Shown here piece by piece: positions 25,160 through 34,281 of a stretch of DNA of 64,000 nt (positions are counted from its first letter, which is position 1; the number at the start of each line of letters is the position of its first letter). The translations under genes and the position numbers were made by a program. The stretch is from the NCBI GenBank assembly GCA_021781815.1, contig JAJXWB010000014.1, positions 29,133-93,132 on the forward strand, given 5' to 3'. A model generated the notes under the pieces. It saw nothing but the letters and a program-made list of their open reading frames with translations. It was not told the DNA's origin and did no database searches. The stretch is from Pseudomonadota bacterium. GTDB lineage: Bacteria; Pseudomonadota; Alphaproteobacteria; Rhizobiales; Beijerinckiaceae.

Positions 25160-28100
25160 CTATTCCGCCGCCTGCATGCGGGGCTTCGGCCCCTTGGGCG
25201 CGTTTTCGTCGAACGGCCCTTCGAGCCAATCGACTTTCGAGAGTTTCCGGACGATCACGAACTCGTCGCGGTTGGTGCCGATCGTGCCGTAATAGTTGAA
25301 GCCGTAGCTCTGCTGCGCGTAGCCGCCGATCATGTGCGTCGGCTTCAGAACGACGCGCGTCACCGAATTGTGGATTCCGCCACGCCTGCCGGTCGTCTCC
25401 GACCCCGGCATGTTCACGATCTTTTCCTGCGCATGGTACATCATGCACATTCCATCCTTCACGCGCTGTGAGACTACTGCGCGCGCAACCAGCGCGCCGT
25501 TCGTGTTGTAGGCCTCGATCCAGTCGTTATCGACGATGCCCGCCTTGCGCGCGTCGTTCTCGCTGATCCAGACGATCGGCCCGCCGCGCGACAGCGTCAG
25601 CATCAGCAGATTGTCTGTGTAGGTGGAGTGGATTCCCCACTTCTGATGCGGCGTGACGAAATTGAGTACGATCTGCTTTTCGCCATTGCTGTGCTGGTTG
25701 ATCACCGGCTTGATCGTGCGCATGTCGACGGGCGGACGATAAATGCACAGAGATTCGCCGAAAGCGCGCATCCACAGGTGATCCTGATAAAGCTGCTGAC
25801 GTCCTGTCAGCGTGCGCCACGGAATCAATTCATGCACGTTGGTATAGCCGGCGTTGTAGCAGACCTTGTCGCTTTCCAGACCCGACCAGATCGGCGAGGA
25901 GATGATTTTGCGCGGCTGTGCGACGATGTCGCGGAATCGGATTTTTTCGTCCTCCTTCGGCACAGCCAGTTGCGTATGTTCGCGGCCGGTGAAGGTCCCC
26001 AGCGACTCCCACGCTTTGACCGCTACTTCGCCGTTGGTCTCCGGCGCCAGCGACAGGATCACTTCGCAGGCGTCGATTGCGGTGTCGATCTTCGCCAGCC
26101 CCTTGGTCGTTCCTTCCTCCGTGACGGTCCCGTTGAGCCTGCGCAGGAATTCGACTTCGTGCCTGGTGTCCCAGTTCATGCCCTTTCCGCCATTGCCGAT
26201 CTTGTCCATCAGCGGCCCGAGCGAGGTGAAGCGCTTATAGAGGTTGGGATAGTCACGCTCGACGACAGTCACGGCCGGCATGGTGCGGCCGGGGACGGGC
26301 TCGATGTCGCCCTTTTTCCAGTCCTTCACATCGAAGGGTTGCGCGATTTCGCCAGGACTGTCGTGCATGATCGGCGTCAGGACGACGTCCTGCTCGACGC
26401 CGAGAACGTCCGGCGCAACCTTGGAAAAGGCGCGCGCAATGCCCTTGTAGATCTCCCAGTCGGTGCGCGCTTCCCACACCGGATCGATGGCGGCCGACAG
26501 CGGATGGATGAAGGGATGCATGTCGGAGGTGTTGAGGTCGTCCTTTTCGTACCAGGTGGCCGTCGGCAGCACGATGTCGGAATACATGCAGGTGGTGGAC
26601 ATGCGGAAGTCGAGTGTGACGAGTAGATCGAGCTTTCCTTCCGGCGCCGTGTCATGCCAGGCGACTTCTGCCGGCCTGGCGCGCCCTTCCTCGCCGAGAT
26701 CCTTGCCGAGCACGCCATGCGACGTGCCGAGCAGATGCTTGAGGAAATATTCGTGGCCCTTGCCGGACGAGCCCAGCAGGTTGGAGCGCCACACGAACAT
26801 GTTGCGCGGCCAGTTGACCGGATTGTCGGGGTCTTCACACGAGAGCTTCAGCGCGCCGCTCTTGAGCGAGGCGGCGACATAATCCTTCGGCTCGAGGCCA
26901 GCCTCCTTTGCCGCTTTTGCAACCGACAGCGGATTGGTCTCGAGCTGCGGCGCCGACGGCAGCCACCCCATGCGCTCGGCGCGCACGTTGTAGTCGATCA
27001 TCGTATCATCCCACGCGCCGGCCGGCGCGGTCGGCGACAAAAGTTCCTTCGGACGCAGCGTCTCGTACCGCCACTGGTCGGTATGCGCGTAGAAGAACGA
27101 CGTACCGTTCATCTGGCGCGACGGGCGGCCCCAGTCGAGCGCGAAGGTGAGCGGAATCCAGCCGGATTGCGGGCGCAGCTTCTCCTGGCCAACGTAGTGC
27201 GACCAACCACCGCCGGACTTGCCGATGCAACCGCACAAAGCGAGCATGTTGATCACGCCGCGATAGTTCATGTCGCTGTGGAACCAATGGTTCGTCCCGG
27301 CCCCGATGATGATCATCGAGCGTCCGTTTGTCCGCTCGGCATTGTCGGCGAATTCGCGCGCCACCTGGATGATCTTGTCGCGCGACACACCCGAGATCGC
27401 CTCGGCCCATGCCGGCGTATAGGGCATGTTTTCGTCGTGGCCCATTGCAACGCCGCCGCCACCGAAGCCGCGGTCAACGCCATAATTGGCGAGCAAAAGA
27501 TCATAGACGGTCGTGACGAGCGTTGGCCCGCCGGTCGCCGCGATCCGGGTCGCTGGAATGCGGCGTGACAACACGCTGTCGTGATTCGTGCCAGCGAAAT
27601 GATCGTGATCGATATTTCCAAAGTAGGGGAAGGCGACATCGACCATTTCGTGGTCGCGATCCTTCATCGACAGAACGAGATCGGTCTCGACGCCAGTCGA
27701 CGCGCGCGCTTCCAGATTCCACCTGCCTTTCTCGCCCCAGCGAAAGCCGACGGAGCCGTTAGGCGCGACAAGTTCATGGCTGCGCGCATCAAAGGCAAGC
27801 GTCTTCCATTCCGGATTGTTTGCTTCGCCCAGCGCTCCATCCAGATCGCTCGCACGCAAAAACCGCTCGGGCACGAGCTTGCCGTCCTGCTCGACCAGAC
27901 GCACGAGCATGGGCATGTCCGTGTATCGCTTCACGTAATCGGTGAAGTAGGGAACGTTGCGGTCGACGTGGAATTCCTTCAGGATCACATGCCCCATCGC
28001 CATGGCGACCGCAGCGTCCGTGCCCTGTTTCACCGACAGCCAGATGTCGCCGAATTTGGAAGCTTCCGAATAGTCGGGGCAGATGACCGCGCTCTTGGCG

Positions 28101-28921
28101 CCGCGATAGCGAGCCTCGGTGTAGAAATGCGCATCCGGCGTGCGGGTCTGCGGGACGTTCGAGCCCCACAGGATGATGAAGCCGGCGTTGTACCAGTCGG
28201 CCGATTCCGGCACGTCGGTCTGCTCACCCCATGTTTGCGGCGAGGACGGCGGCAGGTCGCAATACCAGTCGTAGAAAGAGAGACACACGCCGCCGAGCAG
28301 CGACAGATAGCGTGCGCCTGCGGCGTAGGAGACCATGGACATTGCAGGGATCGGAGAAAAACCAATCACGCGATCCGGTCCATACTTCTTCGCCGTATAG
28401 GCGTTGGCGGCGGCGATGATCTCGTTGACCTCGTCCCACGTCGCGCGGACGAAACCGCCGTGGCCGCGCACGCGCATGTAGGAAGAACGCTTCGTCTTGT
28501 CATCGACGATCGAGGCCCAGGCCGCGACCGGCGTGCGCGTTGCGCGCGCCTCTCGCCACAATTTTATCAGGCGCGAGCGCACAAGCGGATATTTCACGCG
28601 ATTGCCGGAATAGAGATACCAGCTATATGACGCTCCTCGCGCGCAACCTCTTGGTTCGTGATTGGGCAGGTCAGGCCGCGTGCGGGGATAATCAGTCTGC
28701 TGCGTCTCCCAGGTGACGATGCCGCCTTTGACATAGACCTTCCAGGAGCATGAGCCGGTGCAGTTCACGCCATGCGTTGACCTCACGATCTTGTCGTGCT
28801 GCCAGCGCTTGCGATAGCCGTCCTCCCAACGTCGGTCCTCCGTGGTGGTCACGCCGTGGCCGCCCGCGAAAGGCTCGCGCGAGCGCCTGAAAAAGGTCAG
28901 TCTGTCGAGGAACAGGCTCAT
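25160..28921 (-). CDS. narG: respiratory nitrate reductase alpha subunit (Mo-bis-MGD)
   Basis: 1253 aa, full length. It reduces nitrate to nitrite on the cytoplasmic side of the membrane. The N-terminal FS0 ligands are in STHGVNCTGSCSW (His-50, Cys-54, Cys-58), with the last Cys in RGCARGAS. The Mo-coordinating aspartate lies in FYDWYCDLPPSSPQTWGEQ. There is no Tat signal beyond the short NarG-type N-terminus. Other markers are WGSNVPQTRTPDAHF and PTATWYEKDDLNTSDMHPF. It needs molybdopterin guanine dinucleotide, for which moaD/moaE in this window supply part of the pathway. It starts 12 bases after narK. Confidence 0.98.
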   Translation of the reverse strand: MSLFLDRLTFFRRSREPFAGGHGVTTTEDRRWEDGYRKRWQHDKIVRSTHGVNCTGSCSWKVYVKGGIVTWETQQTDYPRTRPDLPNHEPRGCARGASYSWYLYSGNRVKYPLVRSRLIKLWREARATRTPVAAWASIVDDKTKRSSYMRVRGHGGFVRATWDEVNEIIAAANAYTAKKYGPDRVIGFSPIPAMSMVSYAAGARYLSLLGGVCLSFYDWYCDLPPSSPQTWGEQTDVPESADWYNAGFIILWGSNVPQTRTPDAHFYTEARYRGAKSAVICPDYSEASKFGDIWLSVKQGTDAAVAMAMGHVILKEFHVDRNVPYFTDYVKRYTDMPMLVRLVEQDGKLVPERFLRASDLDGALGEANNPEWKTLAFDARSHELVAPNGSVGFRWGEKGRWNLEARASTGVETDLVLSMKDRDHEMVDVAFPYFGNIDHDHFAGTNHDSVLSRRIPATRIAATGGPTLVTTVYDLLLANYGVDRGFGGGGVAMGHDENMPYTPAWAEAISGVSRDKIIQVAREFADNAERTNGRSMIIIGAGTNHWFHSDMNYRGVINMLALCGCIGKSGGGWSHYVGQEKLRPQSGWIPLTFALDWGRPSRQMNGTSFFYAHTDQWRYETLRPKELLSPTAPAGAWDDTMIDYNVRAERMGWLPSAPQLETNPLSVAKAAKEAGLEPKDYVAASLKSGALKLSCEDPDNPVNWPRNMFVWRSNLLGSSGKGHEYFLKHLLGTSHGVLGKDLGEEGRARPAEVAWHDTAPEGKLDLLVTLDFRMSTTCMYSDIVLPTATWYEKDDLNTSDMHPFIHPLSAAIDPVWEARTDWEIYKGIARAFSKVAPDVLGVEQDVVLTPIMHDSPGEIAQPFDVKDWKKGDIEPVPGRTMPAVTVVERDYPNLYKRFTSLGPLMDKIGNGGKGMNWDTRHEVEFLRRLNGTVTEEGTTKGLAKIDTAIDACEVILSLAPETNGEVAVKAWESLGTFTGREHTQLAVPKEDEKIRFRDIVAQPRKIISSPIWSGLESDKVCYNAGYTNVHELIPWRTLTGRQQLYQDHLWMRAFGESLCIYRPPVDMRTIKPVINQHSNGEKQIVLNFVTPHQKWGIHSTYTDNLLMLTLSRGGPIVWISENDARKAGIVDNDWIEAYNTNGALVARAVVSQRVKDGMCMMYHAQEKIVNMPGSETTGRRGGIHNSVTRVVLKPTHMIGGYAQQSYGFNYYGTIGTNRDEFVIVRKLSKVDWLEGPFDENAPKGPKPRMQAAE

Positions 28922-28933
28922 CTCGTACTCCGG

Positions 28934-31702
28934 TCAGGCCGTGGGTTGCGTTGCGATCGGCGCCGAAATCCCGCGTTCGACGTCGTGGAGAAGGCCGCCG
29001 CGGCGCGTATAGAAAAACCACGCGATGGCGACGCATGTTACGTAGAAGGCAAAGAAGCCCCAGAGCGCGGCCTGCGGCCCGCCTGTCGCGGCGATGGACG
29101 AGCCATAGGCCTTGGGAATGAAGAAGGCGCCGAAGGCTGCGATGGCCGACGTGAAGCCGGTGATCGCCGCCGATTCCTTCTCGGCCTGACGCACGCGCGC
29201 AGCCGCATCCGCTTCCGGCATCAACCGTTCGATTTCCTTGCGCATGATCGCGGGGATCATCTGAAAGGTCGAGGCATTTCCGATTCCCGTCATCGCGAAC
29301 AGGAACAGGAAGCAGCAGAGGAAGCCATAGAAGGCGCCCGCCTGGTCCTTTGCGCCGATGAAGTAGAGGACGCCAAGCAAACCGACCATCATGCCGATGA
29401 ACACCCAGAAGGTGACGCGCCCGCCGCCCCATTTGTCCGACACCCAGCCTGTCGCCGAACGCGAAATAGCGCCGACCAACGGTCCGAGGAAGGCAAATTG
29501 TAGGGCGTCGACATCGGGAAACAATATCTTGGACAGCAGCGGGAAGCCGGCGGAATAACCGATGAACGAACCGAAGGTTCCCGTGTACAGCCAGCACATC
29601 AGCCAGTTGTGCTTGCGCTGGAAGATGATCGCCTGCTCGTTGAACGAGGCCTTGGCCGAAGCGATGTCGTTCATCCCGAACCACGCGGCGAAGGCCGAGA
29701 TCGCGATGAACGGAACAAAGACGAAGCCCGCGTTCTGAAGCCAGATCGACGTATGTCCTCCGCCCGCCGCAATCGTCTCCGGCGGGCCGCCGAACCAGCC
29801 GAACACGCCGGCGGTGATGGCGAGAGGAACGATGAACTGCACGACCGACACGCCGAGGTTGCCGAGGCCGGCGTTGAGCGCCAGCGCATTGCCTTTCTCC
29901 GCCTTGGGGAAGAAGAACGAGATGTTCGACATCGACGAGGCGAAATTTCCGCCGCCGAAACCGCAAAGCAGCGCGAGGATCAGGAGCACGGCATAGGGCG
30001 TGTCCGGAGTCTGCACGGCATAGCCGATGCCAACGGCAGGAATCATCAGCGACCATGTCGCCAGCGTCGTCCACAGGCGCCCGCCGAAGATCGGCACGAC
30101 GAAGGAATAGAAGATGCGTAGCGTCGCACCGGTCAGCCCAGGTAGCGCCGCAAGCCAGAACAACTGGTCGTTGGTGAACTTGAACCCGACCAACGGCAGC
30201 TTGGCGACGACCACCGACCACACCTGCCAGATCGAGAACGACAGCAGCAGCGCAGGGATCGACAGCCAGAGATTGCGGCGCGCGATCTTGCGGCCGGTCT
30301 GCTCCCAGAACGTCTTGTCCTCCGGCCGCCAGTCCTGCAGCAGGGCGCCCGACAGCGCGCCGGCGAGTTCGGGCGTATGGATCGGCGCCATTTCCGGCAG
30401 TTCTGGCAGCGCGACGCCGGCGACCGCTTCCTTCTCCATCGCGCGGATCGTGAAATGCATCCACACGAGCGAGATGGTGATGAGGACGAACAGGAGCATG
30501 AAGCAGCTCGTCCACAATCCCGTGAGGTCATTGAGGAGACCGAACAGAATTGGCAGCACGAAGCCGCCGAGGCCCCCGATCATCCCGACGAGTCCGCCGA
30601 CCGCGCCGACATTCTTTGGATAATAGACGGGAATGTGTTTGTAGACCGCGGCCTTGCCGAGCGCCATGAAGAAGCCGAGCACGAAGACCGTTACGATGAA
30701 GGGGACTATTCCCATCTCGATATGGAACGAGGCCGGACCGTGCGTCGTGTACACGACATAGTCAGTGGCCGGATAAGCCAGCAGGAATGTGCAGACCATG
30801 CCTACCAGGAACGCCCAGTACATCATCAGGCGCGCGCCGTAGCGGTCGGACAGATGCCCGCCGTAGGCGCGGAAGATGCTCGCCGGTATCGAGAAGGCCG
30901 CCGCCGCCATGCCCGCTGTCTTGATGTCGACGCCGTAGACGTTCATGAGATATTGCGGCAGCCAAAGAGACAAAGCGACGAAGGCGCCGAACGTATAGAA
31001 ATAGTAAAGGGAAAACCGCCAGACCTGGATGTTCTTGAGCGGTTCCAGTTCGCGCCATGCGCTTGGCGCCTTCTGTCCGGTGCGGCGACGTTCCGCAACC
31101 ACCGGATCCTCATCGGTCACGAACCAGAATATGACGCCCATGATCGCGATCGCAGCGGCCCAGACCTGCGCGACCATATGCCAGCCGTAGGCGACGAGCA
31201 CGAATGGCGCAAGAAACTTGGTGACAGCGGCGCCGACATTGCCGGCGCCGAAAATGCCGAGTGCGACACCCTGCTGTTCCGTGTTGTACCAGCGCGAAAC
31301 GTAGGCGATGCCGACAGCGAAGGACCCGCCGGCGATTCCGACGCCAAGCGCCGCGACGAGGAATTGCATATAGGTGTGGGCGTAGATGAGCAGCCATGTT
31401 GCGACCGCCGCCGCCAGCATCACGATCGTGTAGACCCGCCGCCCGCCATACTGATCCGTCCATACGCCCAACACGAGGCGAATGAGCGATCCTGTCAGGA
31501 CCGGCGTGCCAACGAGCAGGCCGAATTGCGTCTCGTTCAGGCCCAGATCCTTCTTGATCTGTATCCCGATGATCGCAAAAATCATCCAGACCGCGAAACA
31601 GACCGTGAAGGCGATAGTCGAGCCCCAGAGAGCCCGGCCTTGCGGGCCTTTGACCAGCGATGCCCCGTTCATGTCGATCTCCGTCACCCTTGTTTTGGAC
31701 AC
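28934..31702 (-). CDS. narK: fused NarK1-NarK2 nitrate/nitrite transporter
   Basis: 922 aa, two full major-facilitator units joined. Unit 1 (about residues 15-440) has GVWTDQYGGRRVYTIVM, then FAVGIAYVSRWYNTEQQGVA with GIFGAGNVGAAVTKF. Unit 2 (about 480-900) has FGGGNFASSMSNISFFFPKA and LNAGLGNLGVSVVQF. In Paracoccus-type fusions, the first half is a proton/nitrate symporter and the second a nitrate/nitrite antiporter. A second start at 31672 (MNGASLVKGPQG) is possible. It is first gene of the nar operon, with an Fnr-like box 52 bases upstream. Confidence 0.96.
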   Translation of the reverse strand: MSKTRVTEIDMNGASLVKGPQGRALWGSTIAFTVCFAVWMIFAIIGIQIKKDLGLNETQFGLLVGTPVLTGSLIRLVLGVWTDQYGGRRVYTIVMLAAAVATWLLIYAHTYMQFLVAALGVGIAGGSFAVGIAYVSRWYNTEQQGVALGIFGAGNVGAAVTKFLAPFVLVAYGWHMVAQVWAAAIAIMGVIFWFVTDEDPVVAERRRTGQKAPSAWRELEPLKNIQVWRFSLYYFYTFGAFVALSLWLPQYLMNVYGVDIKTAGMAAAAFSIPASIFRAYGGHLSDRYGARLMMYWAFLVGMVCTFLLAYPATDYVVYTTHGPASFHIEMGIVPFIVTVFVLGFFMALGKAAVYKHIPVYYPKNVGAVGGLVGMIGGLGGFVLPILFGLLNDLTGLWTSCFMLLFVLITISLVWMHFTIRAMEKEAVAGVALPELPEMAPIHTPELAGALSGALLQDWRPEDKTFWEQTGRKIARRNLWLSIPALLLSFSIWQVWSVVVAKLPLVGFKFTNDQLFWLAALPGLTGATLRIFYSFVVPIFGGRLWTTLATWSLMIPAVGIGYAVQTPDTPYAVLLILALLCGFGGGNFASSMSNISFFFPKAEKGNALALNAGLGNLGVSVVQFIVPLAITAGVFGWFGGPPETIAAGGGHTSIWLQNAGFVFVPFIAISAFAAWFGMNDIASAKASFNEQAIIFQRKHNWLMCWLYTGTFGSFIGYSAGFPLLSKILFPDVDALQFAFLGPLVGAISRSATGWVSDKWGGGRVTFWVFIGMMVGLLGVLYFIGAKDQAGAFYGFLCCFLFLFAMTGIGNASTFQMIPAIMRKEIERLMPEADAAARVRQAEKESAAITGFTSAIAAFGAFFIPKAYGSSIAATGGPQAALWGFFAFYVTCVAIAWFFYTRRGGLLHDVERGISAPIATQPTA

Positions 31703-31753
31703 GCAGGTCCGCTGTGACGGCGCAACGGATGATACAAACTAAAAGGACGGCGC

Positions 31754-31767
31754 TTGATCTTGAATAA
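31754..31767. promoter_or_regulatory. Fnr-like box upstream of narK
   Basis: TTGAT-CTTG-AATAA matches the left half of the Fnr consensus TTGAT-N4-ATCAA perfectly and three of five right-half positions. Its centre is about 58 bases upstream of the narK start codon, compatible with activation from near -41 if the leader is short. Assigned by eye only. Confidence 0.5.
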
Positions 31768-31869
31768 GTCCTGTGATCATACGCAAGCGAAACAAGAGGT
31801 CGCTCAACCGAAGATAAATACTAGATTGACGTCATACTGAATATGAAAAAAGAATTGCCGCGCTCTATA

Positions 31870-31883
31870 ATGACAAAAATCAA
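31870..31883. promoter_or_regulatory. Fnr/NnrR-like box close to the regulator start
   Basis: ATGAC-AAAA-ATCAA matches eight of ten positions of the Fnr consensus; TTGAC left halves are accepted by NnrR/DNR-type proteins. It ends 21 bases before the start codon of the Fnr-type regulator, where binding would most likely repress that gene. The surrounding 31.70-31.90 kb gap is the most AT-rich stretch of the window. Confidence 0.5.
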
Positions 31884-31904
31884 ATTTCTCGATGGAGAGA
31901 CTCG

Positions 31905-32603
31905 TTGACCGCGATCGACCGAGAGACGCTCGCGCAGCTTGAACTGCTTCGCGGTTGCGCGCAGGCCACGATCGCAGAGATCCTCGCGACCGCGCGCATC
32001 CAGCAATACCCCGCGCATGCGGAAATCGTACGCGAGGGAGAGGCTGCCGATTATCTGCACGTCATGCTGTCCGGCCTCGTGCAGATCGTCGCGCACGACG
32101 GCGCGCACGAGACGACGATCGCCATCATCGAGCCGCCTGGCGCATTCATCATGGCCGCAGTCTATCTCGACCGCGCCTACCTGCAGGCCGCGCGCACGAT
32201 TGAACCGACGTCCGTCCTGCTGCTGAACGCAGAGCCGATCCGGCGCCTGACAAGAACCGACATAGCCCTGTCCAACAATGTCGCGCGCGAACTCGCGCAA
32301 GCCTACCGGACGGTCGCGCAGGAACTGAAGAACCAGAAACTTCGGCCTGGCCTGCAACGGCTCGCCAACTGGCTCCTGCGCCGCGATGTCGAGGTTGGCG
32401 GCGATGGCCGATTCGCCATTCCCTTTGACAAGAAGGTGCTCGCCGCCAAGCTCGGCATGGCGCCCGAAGTCCTGTCGCGCAGCTTCGCGACGCTCGTGAA
32501 ATACGACGTGGTCGTGAGCGGACGGGATGTCGAGATCCGTGACCGGACGGCGCTCGTGCGGCTGGCGAGGCCGAGCCCGCTGATCGACGACCCATCGGTC
32601 TGA
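31905..32603 (+). CDS. Crp/Fnr-family regulator divergent from the nar operon
   Basis: 232 aa from a TTG start with a GGAGA ribosome site at 31894-31898. A cyclic-nucleotide-type sensor domain (about residues 15-130) precedes a helix-turn-helix with AAKLGMAPEVLSRSFATLVKY, whose E-x-x-S-R pattern is that of Fnr proteins reading TTGAT halves. It lacks a cysteine cluster (only one Cys near the N-terminus), so it does not sense oxygen through 4Fe-4S. A NarR- or DNR-like response to nitrate, nitrite or NO is plausible. It is divergent from narK with Fnr-like boxes between, so it is the likely regulator of the cluster. Confidence 0.9.
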   Translation: MTAIDRETLAQLELLRGCAQATIAEILATARIQQYPAHAEIVREGEAADYLHVMLSGLVQIVAHDGAHETTIAIIEPPGAFIMAAVYLDRAYLQAARTIEPTSVLLLNAEPIRRLTRTDIALSNNVARELAQAYRTVAQELKNQKLRPGLQRLANWLLRRDVEVGGDGRFAIPFDKKVLAAKLGMAPEVLSRSFATLVKYDVVVSGRDVEIRDRTALVRLARPSPLIDDPSV

Positions 32604-32770
32604 ACGCCGCGCCCCGCCATTTCCGCGCGCGCCCCGTGCTGACCGGGGTCGGACAATCCTGATAACGGAAAATTCGTCAGCCCCGCCCGTTTCATGACGA
32701 TCGCCGCATGCGTGTCCGGCTGCGCCCTGGCGAACACGCTCCGCGTCGGCGCCGTCGTGGACCCTGAAAT

Positions 32771-32799
32771 TTGCCTCCGCGCGGCGCTTCCCCTATAAG
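32771..32799 (+). promoter_or_regulatory. sigma-70-type promoter of rplY
   Basis: A -35 TTGCCT (32771-32776) and a -10 TATAAG (32794-32799) are spaced by exactly 17 bases, 65 bases before the rplY start codon. The rest of the 260-base gap after the Fnr-type regulator holds no ORF. Assigned by eye. Confidence 0.6.
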
Positions 32800-32863
32800 C
32801 CCCCCGCGCCCGTTTCCGACACCCCTGGAGGCAAGGGCGCATCCAGACCAAAAGGACTGAACC

Positions 32864-33532
32864 ATGGCCGAGACGAAACAGCTCGCGGCCTCGGTCCGCA
32901 GCGGGACAGGCAAGGGGGCCGCCCGCAGCGTACGCCGAGAAGGCCGCATTCCTGCAGTGATATATGGCGGAGGCGAAGCCGCCCAGCCGATTTCGCTGGA
33001 CCGCAAGACCGCCACCCAGCTCATTTATGCCGGACACTTCCTGACGACGATCTTCGAACTCGACGTCGACGGCCGCAAGGAGCGGGTAATTCCGCGCGAC
33101 TATCAGCTCGACGTGATCAAGGACACGCCGATCCACGTCGATTTCCTGCGTCTGAAGGCCGGTTCGCGCCTGCGCGTCGAAGTGCCCGTGCACTTCGTGA
33201 ACATCGAGACATGCCCCGGCGTCAAGCGCGGCGGCACGCTCAATGTCGTGCGCCACACCGTCGAGATGCTGGTGCCGGCTGACGCGATCCCGGAATTCAT
33301 CACCGCGGATTTGAGCGGCTTCGACATCAACGACTCGCTGCACATCTCGGCGATCGCCCTTCCCGAAGGCTGCAAGCCCACGATCTCGGACCGCAACTTC
33401 ACGGTTGCGACGATCGCGCCGCCGACGGTCCACGACGACGCCGCCGCGCCGGCGGCGGCCGCTGCGCCCGCCGCTGCCCCTGCCGCCAAGGCCGCGGCCA
33501 AGGCGCCGGCCAAGGACGAGAAGAAGAAATAA
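32864..33532 (+). CDS. rplY: 50S ribosomal protein L25 (general stress protein Ctc type)
   Basis: 222 aa. This is the long two-domain L25/TL5 form that binds 5S rRNA. The N-terminus ([20 protein letters not shown] then [13 protein letters not shown]) is the L25 domain, the central part [18 protein letters not shown] is the TL5-type domain, and the C-terminus is an Ala/Pro/Lys-rich flexible tail ending KDEKKK. It is followed by pth, its usual partner, after a hairpin. Confidence 0.97.
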   Translation: MAETKQLAASVRSGTGKGAARSVRREGRIPAVIYGGGEAAQPISLDRKTATQLIYAGHFLTTIFELDVDGRKERVIPRDYQLDVIKDTPIHVDFLRLKAGSRLRVEVPVHFVNIETCPGVKRGGTLNVVRHTVEMLVPADAIPEFITADLSGFDINDSLHISAIALPEGCKPTISDRNFTVATIAPPTVHDDAAAPAAAAAPAAAPAAKAAAKAPAKDEKKK

Positions 33533-33570
33533 GTTCGCCGGCCGGCCGAAGCCGGTCAGCACAGAAAGCG

Positions 33571-33602
33571 CCGCCCTCGCCTGCATTCGCATGCGAGGGC
33601 GG
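33571..33602 (+). terminator. hairpin between rplY and pth
   Basis: CCGCCCTCGC (33571-33580) pairs perfectly with GCGAGGGCGG (33593-33602), with a further TGC/GCA pairing inside the 12-base loop. Only a weak T-rich tail follows (ACTTCGTTGT), so it may attenuate rather than end transcription into pth. Confidence 0.6.
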
Positions 33603-33628
33603 ACTTCGTTGTGAGGGATCACGGGGCC

Positions 33629-34234
33629 ATGCTTCTCTTTGTCGGGCTCGGCAATCCCGGCCGCCAGTACGCCCGCAATCGCCACAATATCGGGTTCATG
33701 GCGATCGAGCGCATCGCGCGCGCGCATGACTTCGCGCCCTTCCGCGCCCGCTTCCAGGGTCGCGTCAGCGAGGGCCGGATCGGGACCGAGCGCGCGATCC
33801 TTCTCATGCCCGAGACCTATATGAACGAGTCCGGCCGCGCCGTCGGCGAGGCCGCCCGCTTTTACCGGATCGGTCTCGACGGCCTCATCGTCATCCACGA
33901 CGAACTCGACCTCGCGCCGGGCAAATGCCGCGTCAAGACCGGCGGCGGAGCCGCCGGCCACAATGGGCTGCGCTCGATCGACGCCCACCTGGGCGCCGAC
34001 TACAAGCGCGTGCGGCTCGGCATCGGCCACCCCGGCGACAAGGCGCTCGTTCATTCCTACGTGCTGAACGATTTCGCCAAATCCGAAGAGGGCTGGGTCG
34101 ACGCGCTCTGCGACGCCGTTGCACGCAACGCGCCGCTCATCGCGAAGGCCGAGGACGCGACCTTCCAGAACCGGGTTCACCTCGCCATGGAGGCCGCGGG
34201 TTTCGCCGAGGTGAAGAAGATCGGGGACAAATAG
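33629..34234 (+). CDS. pth: peptidyl-tRNA hydrolase
   Basis: 201 aa starting at [20 protein letters not shown]; a GTG six codons upstream (33611) is also possible. It releases peptides from stalled peptidyl-tRNA. The family motifs [18 protein letters not shown] (with the catalytic His), [11 protein letters not shown] (Asn) and [13 protein letters not shown] (Asp) and the [13 protein letters not shown] loop are all present. The usual neighbour ychF is not here but at 48.5 kb. Cytoplasmic. Confidence 0.97.
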   Translation: MLLFVGLGNPGRQYARNRHNIGFMAIERIARAHDFAPFRARFQGRVSEGRIGTERAILLMPETYMNESGRAVGEAARFYRIGLDGLIVIHDELDLAPGKCRVKTGGGAAGHNGLRSIDAHLGADYKRVRLGIGHPGDKALVHSYVLNDFAKSEEGWVDALCDAVARNAPLIAKAEDATFQNRVHLAMEAAGFAEVKKIGDK

Positions 34235-34281
34235 GCGGTTCGACCAGCGTCAGGAGACGGCCGGGCTGCGACTGGTCTTCC

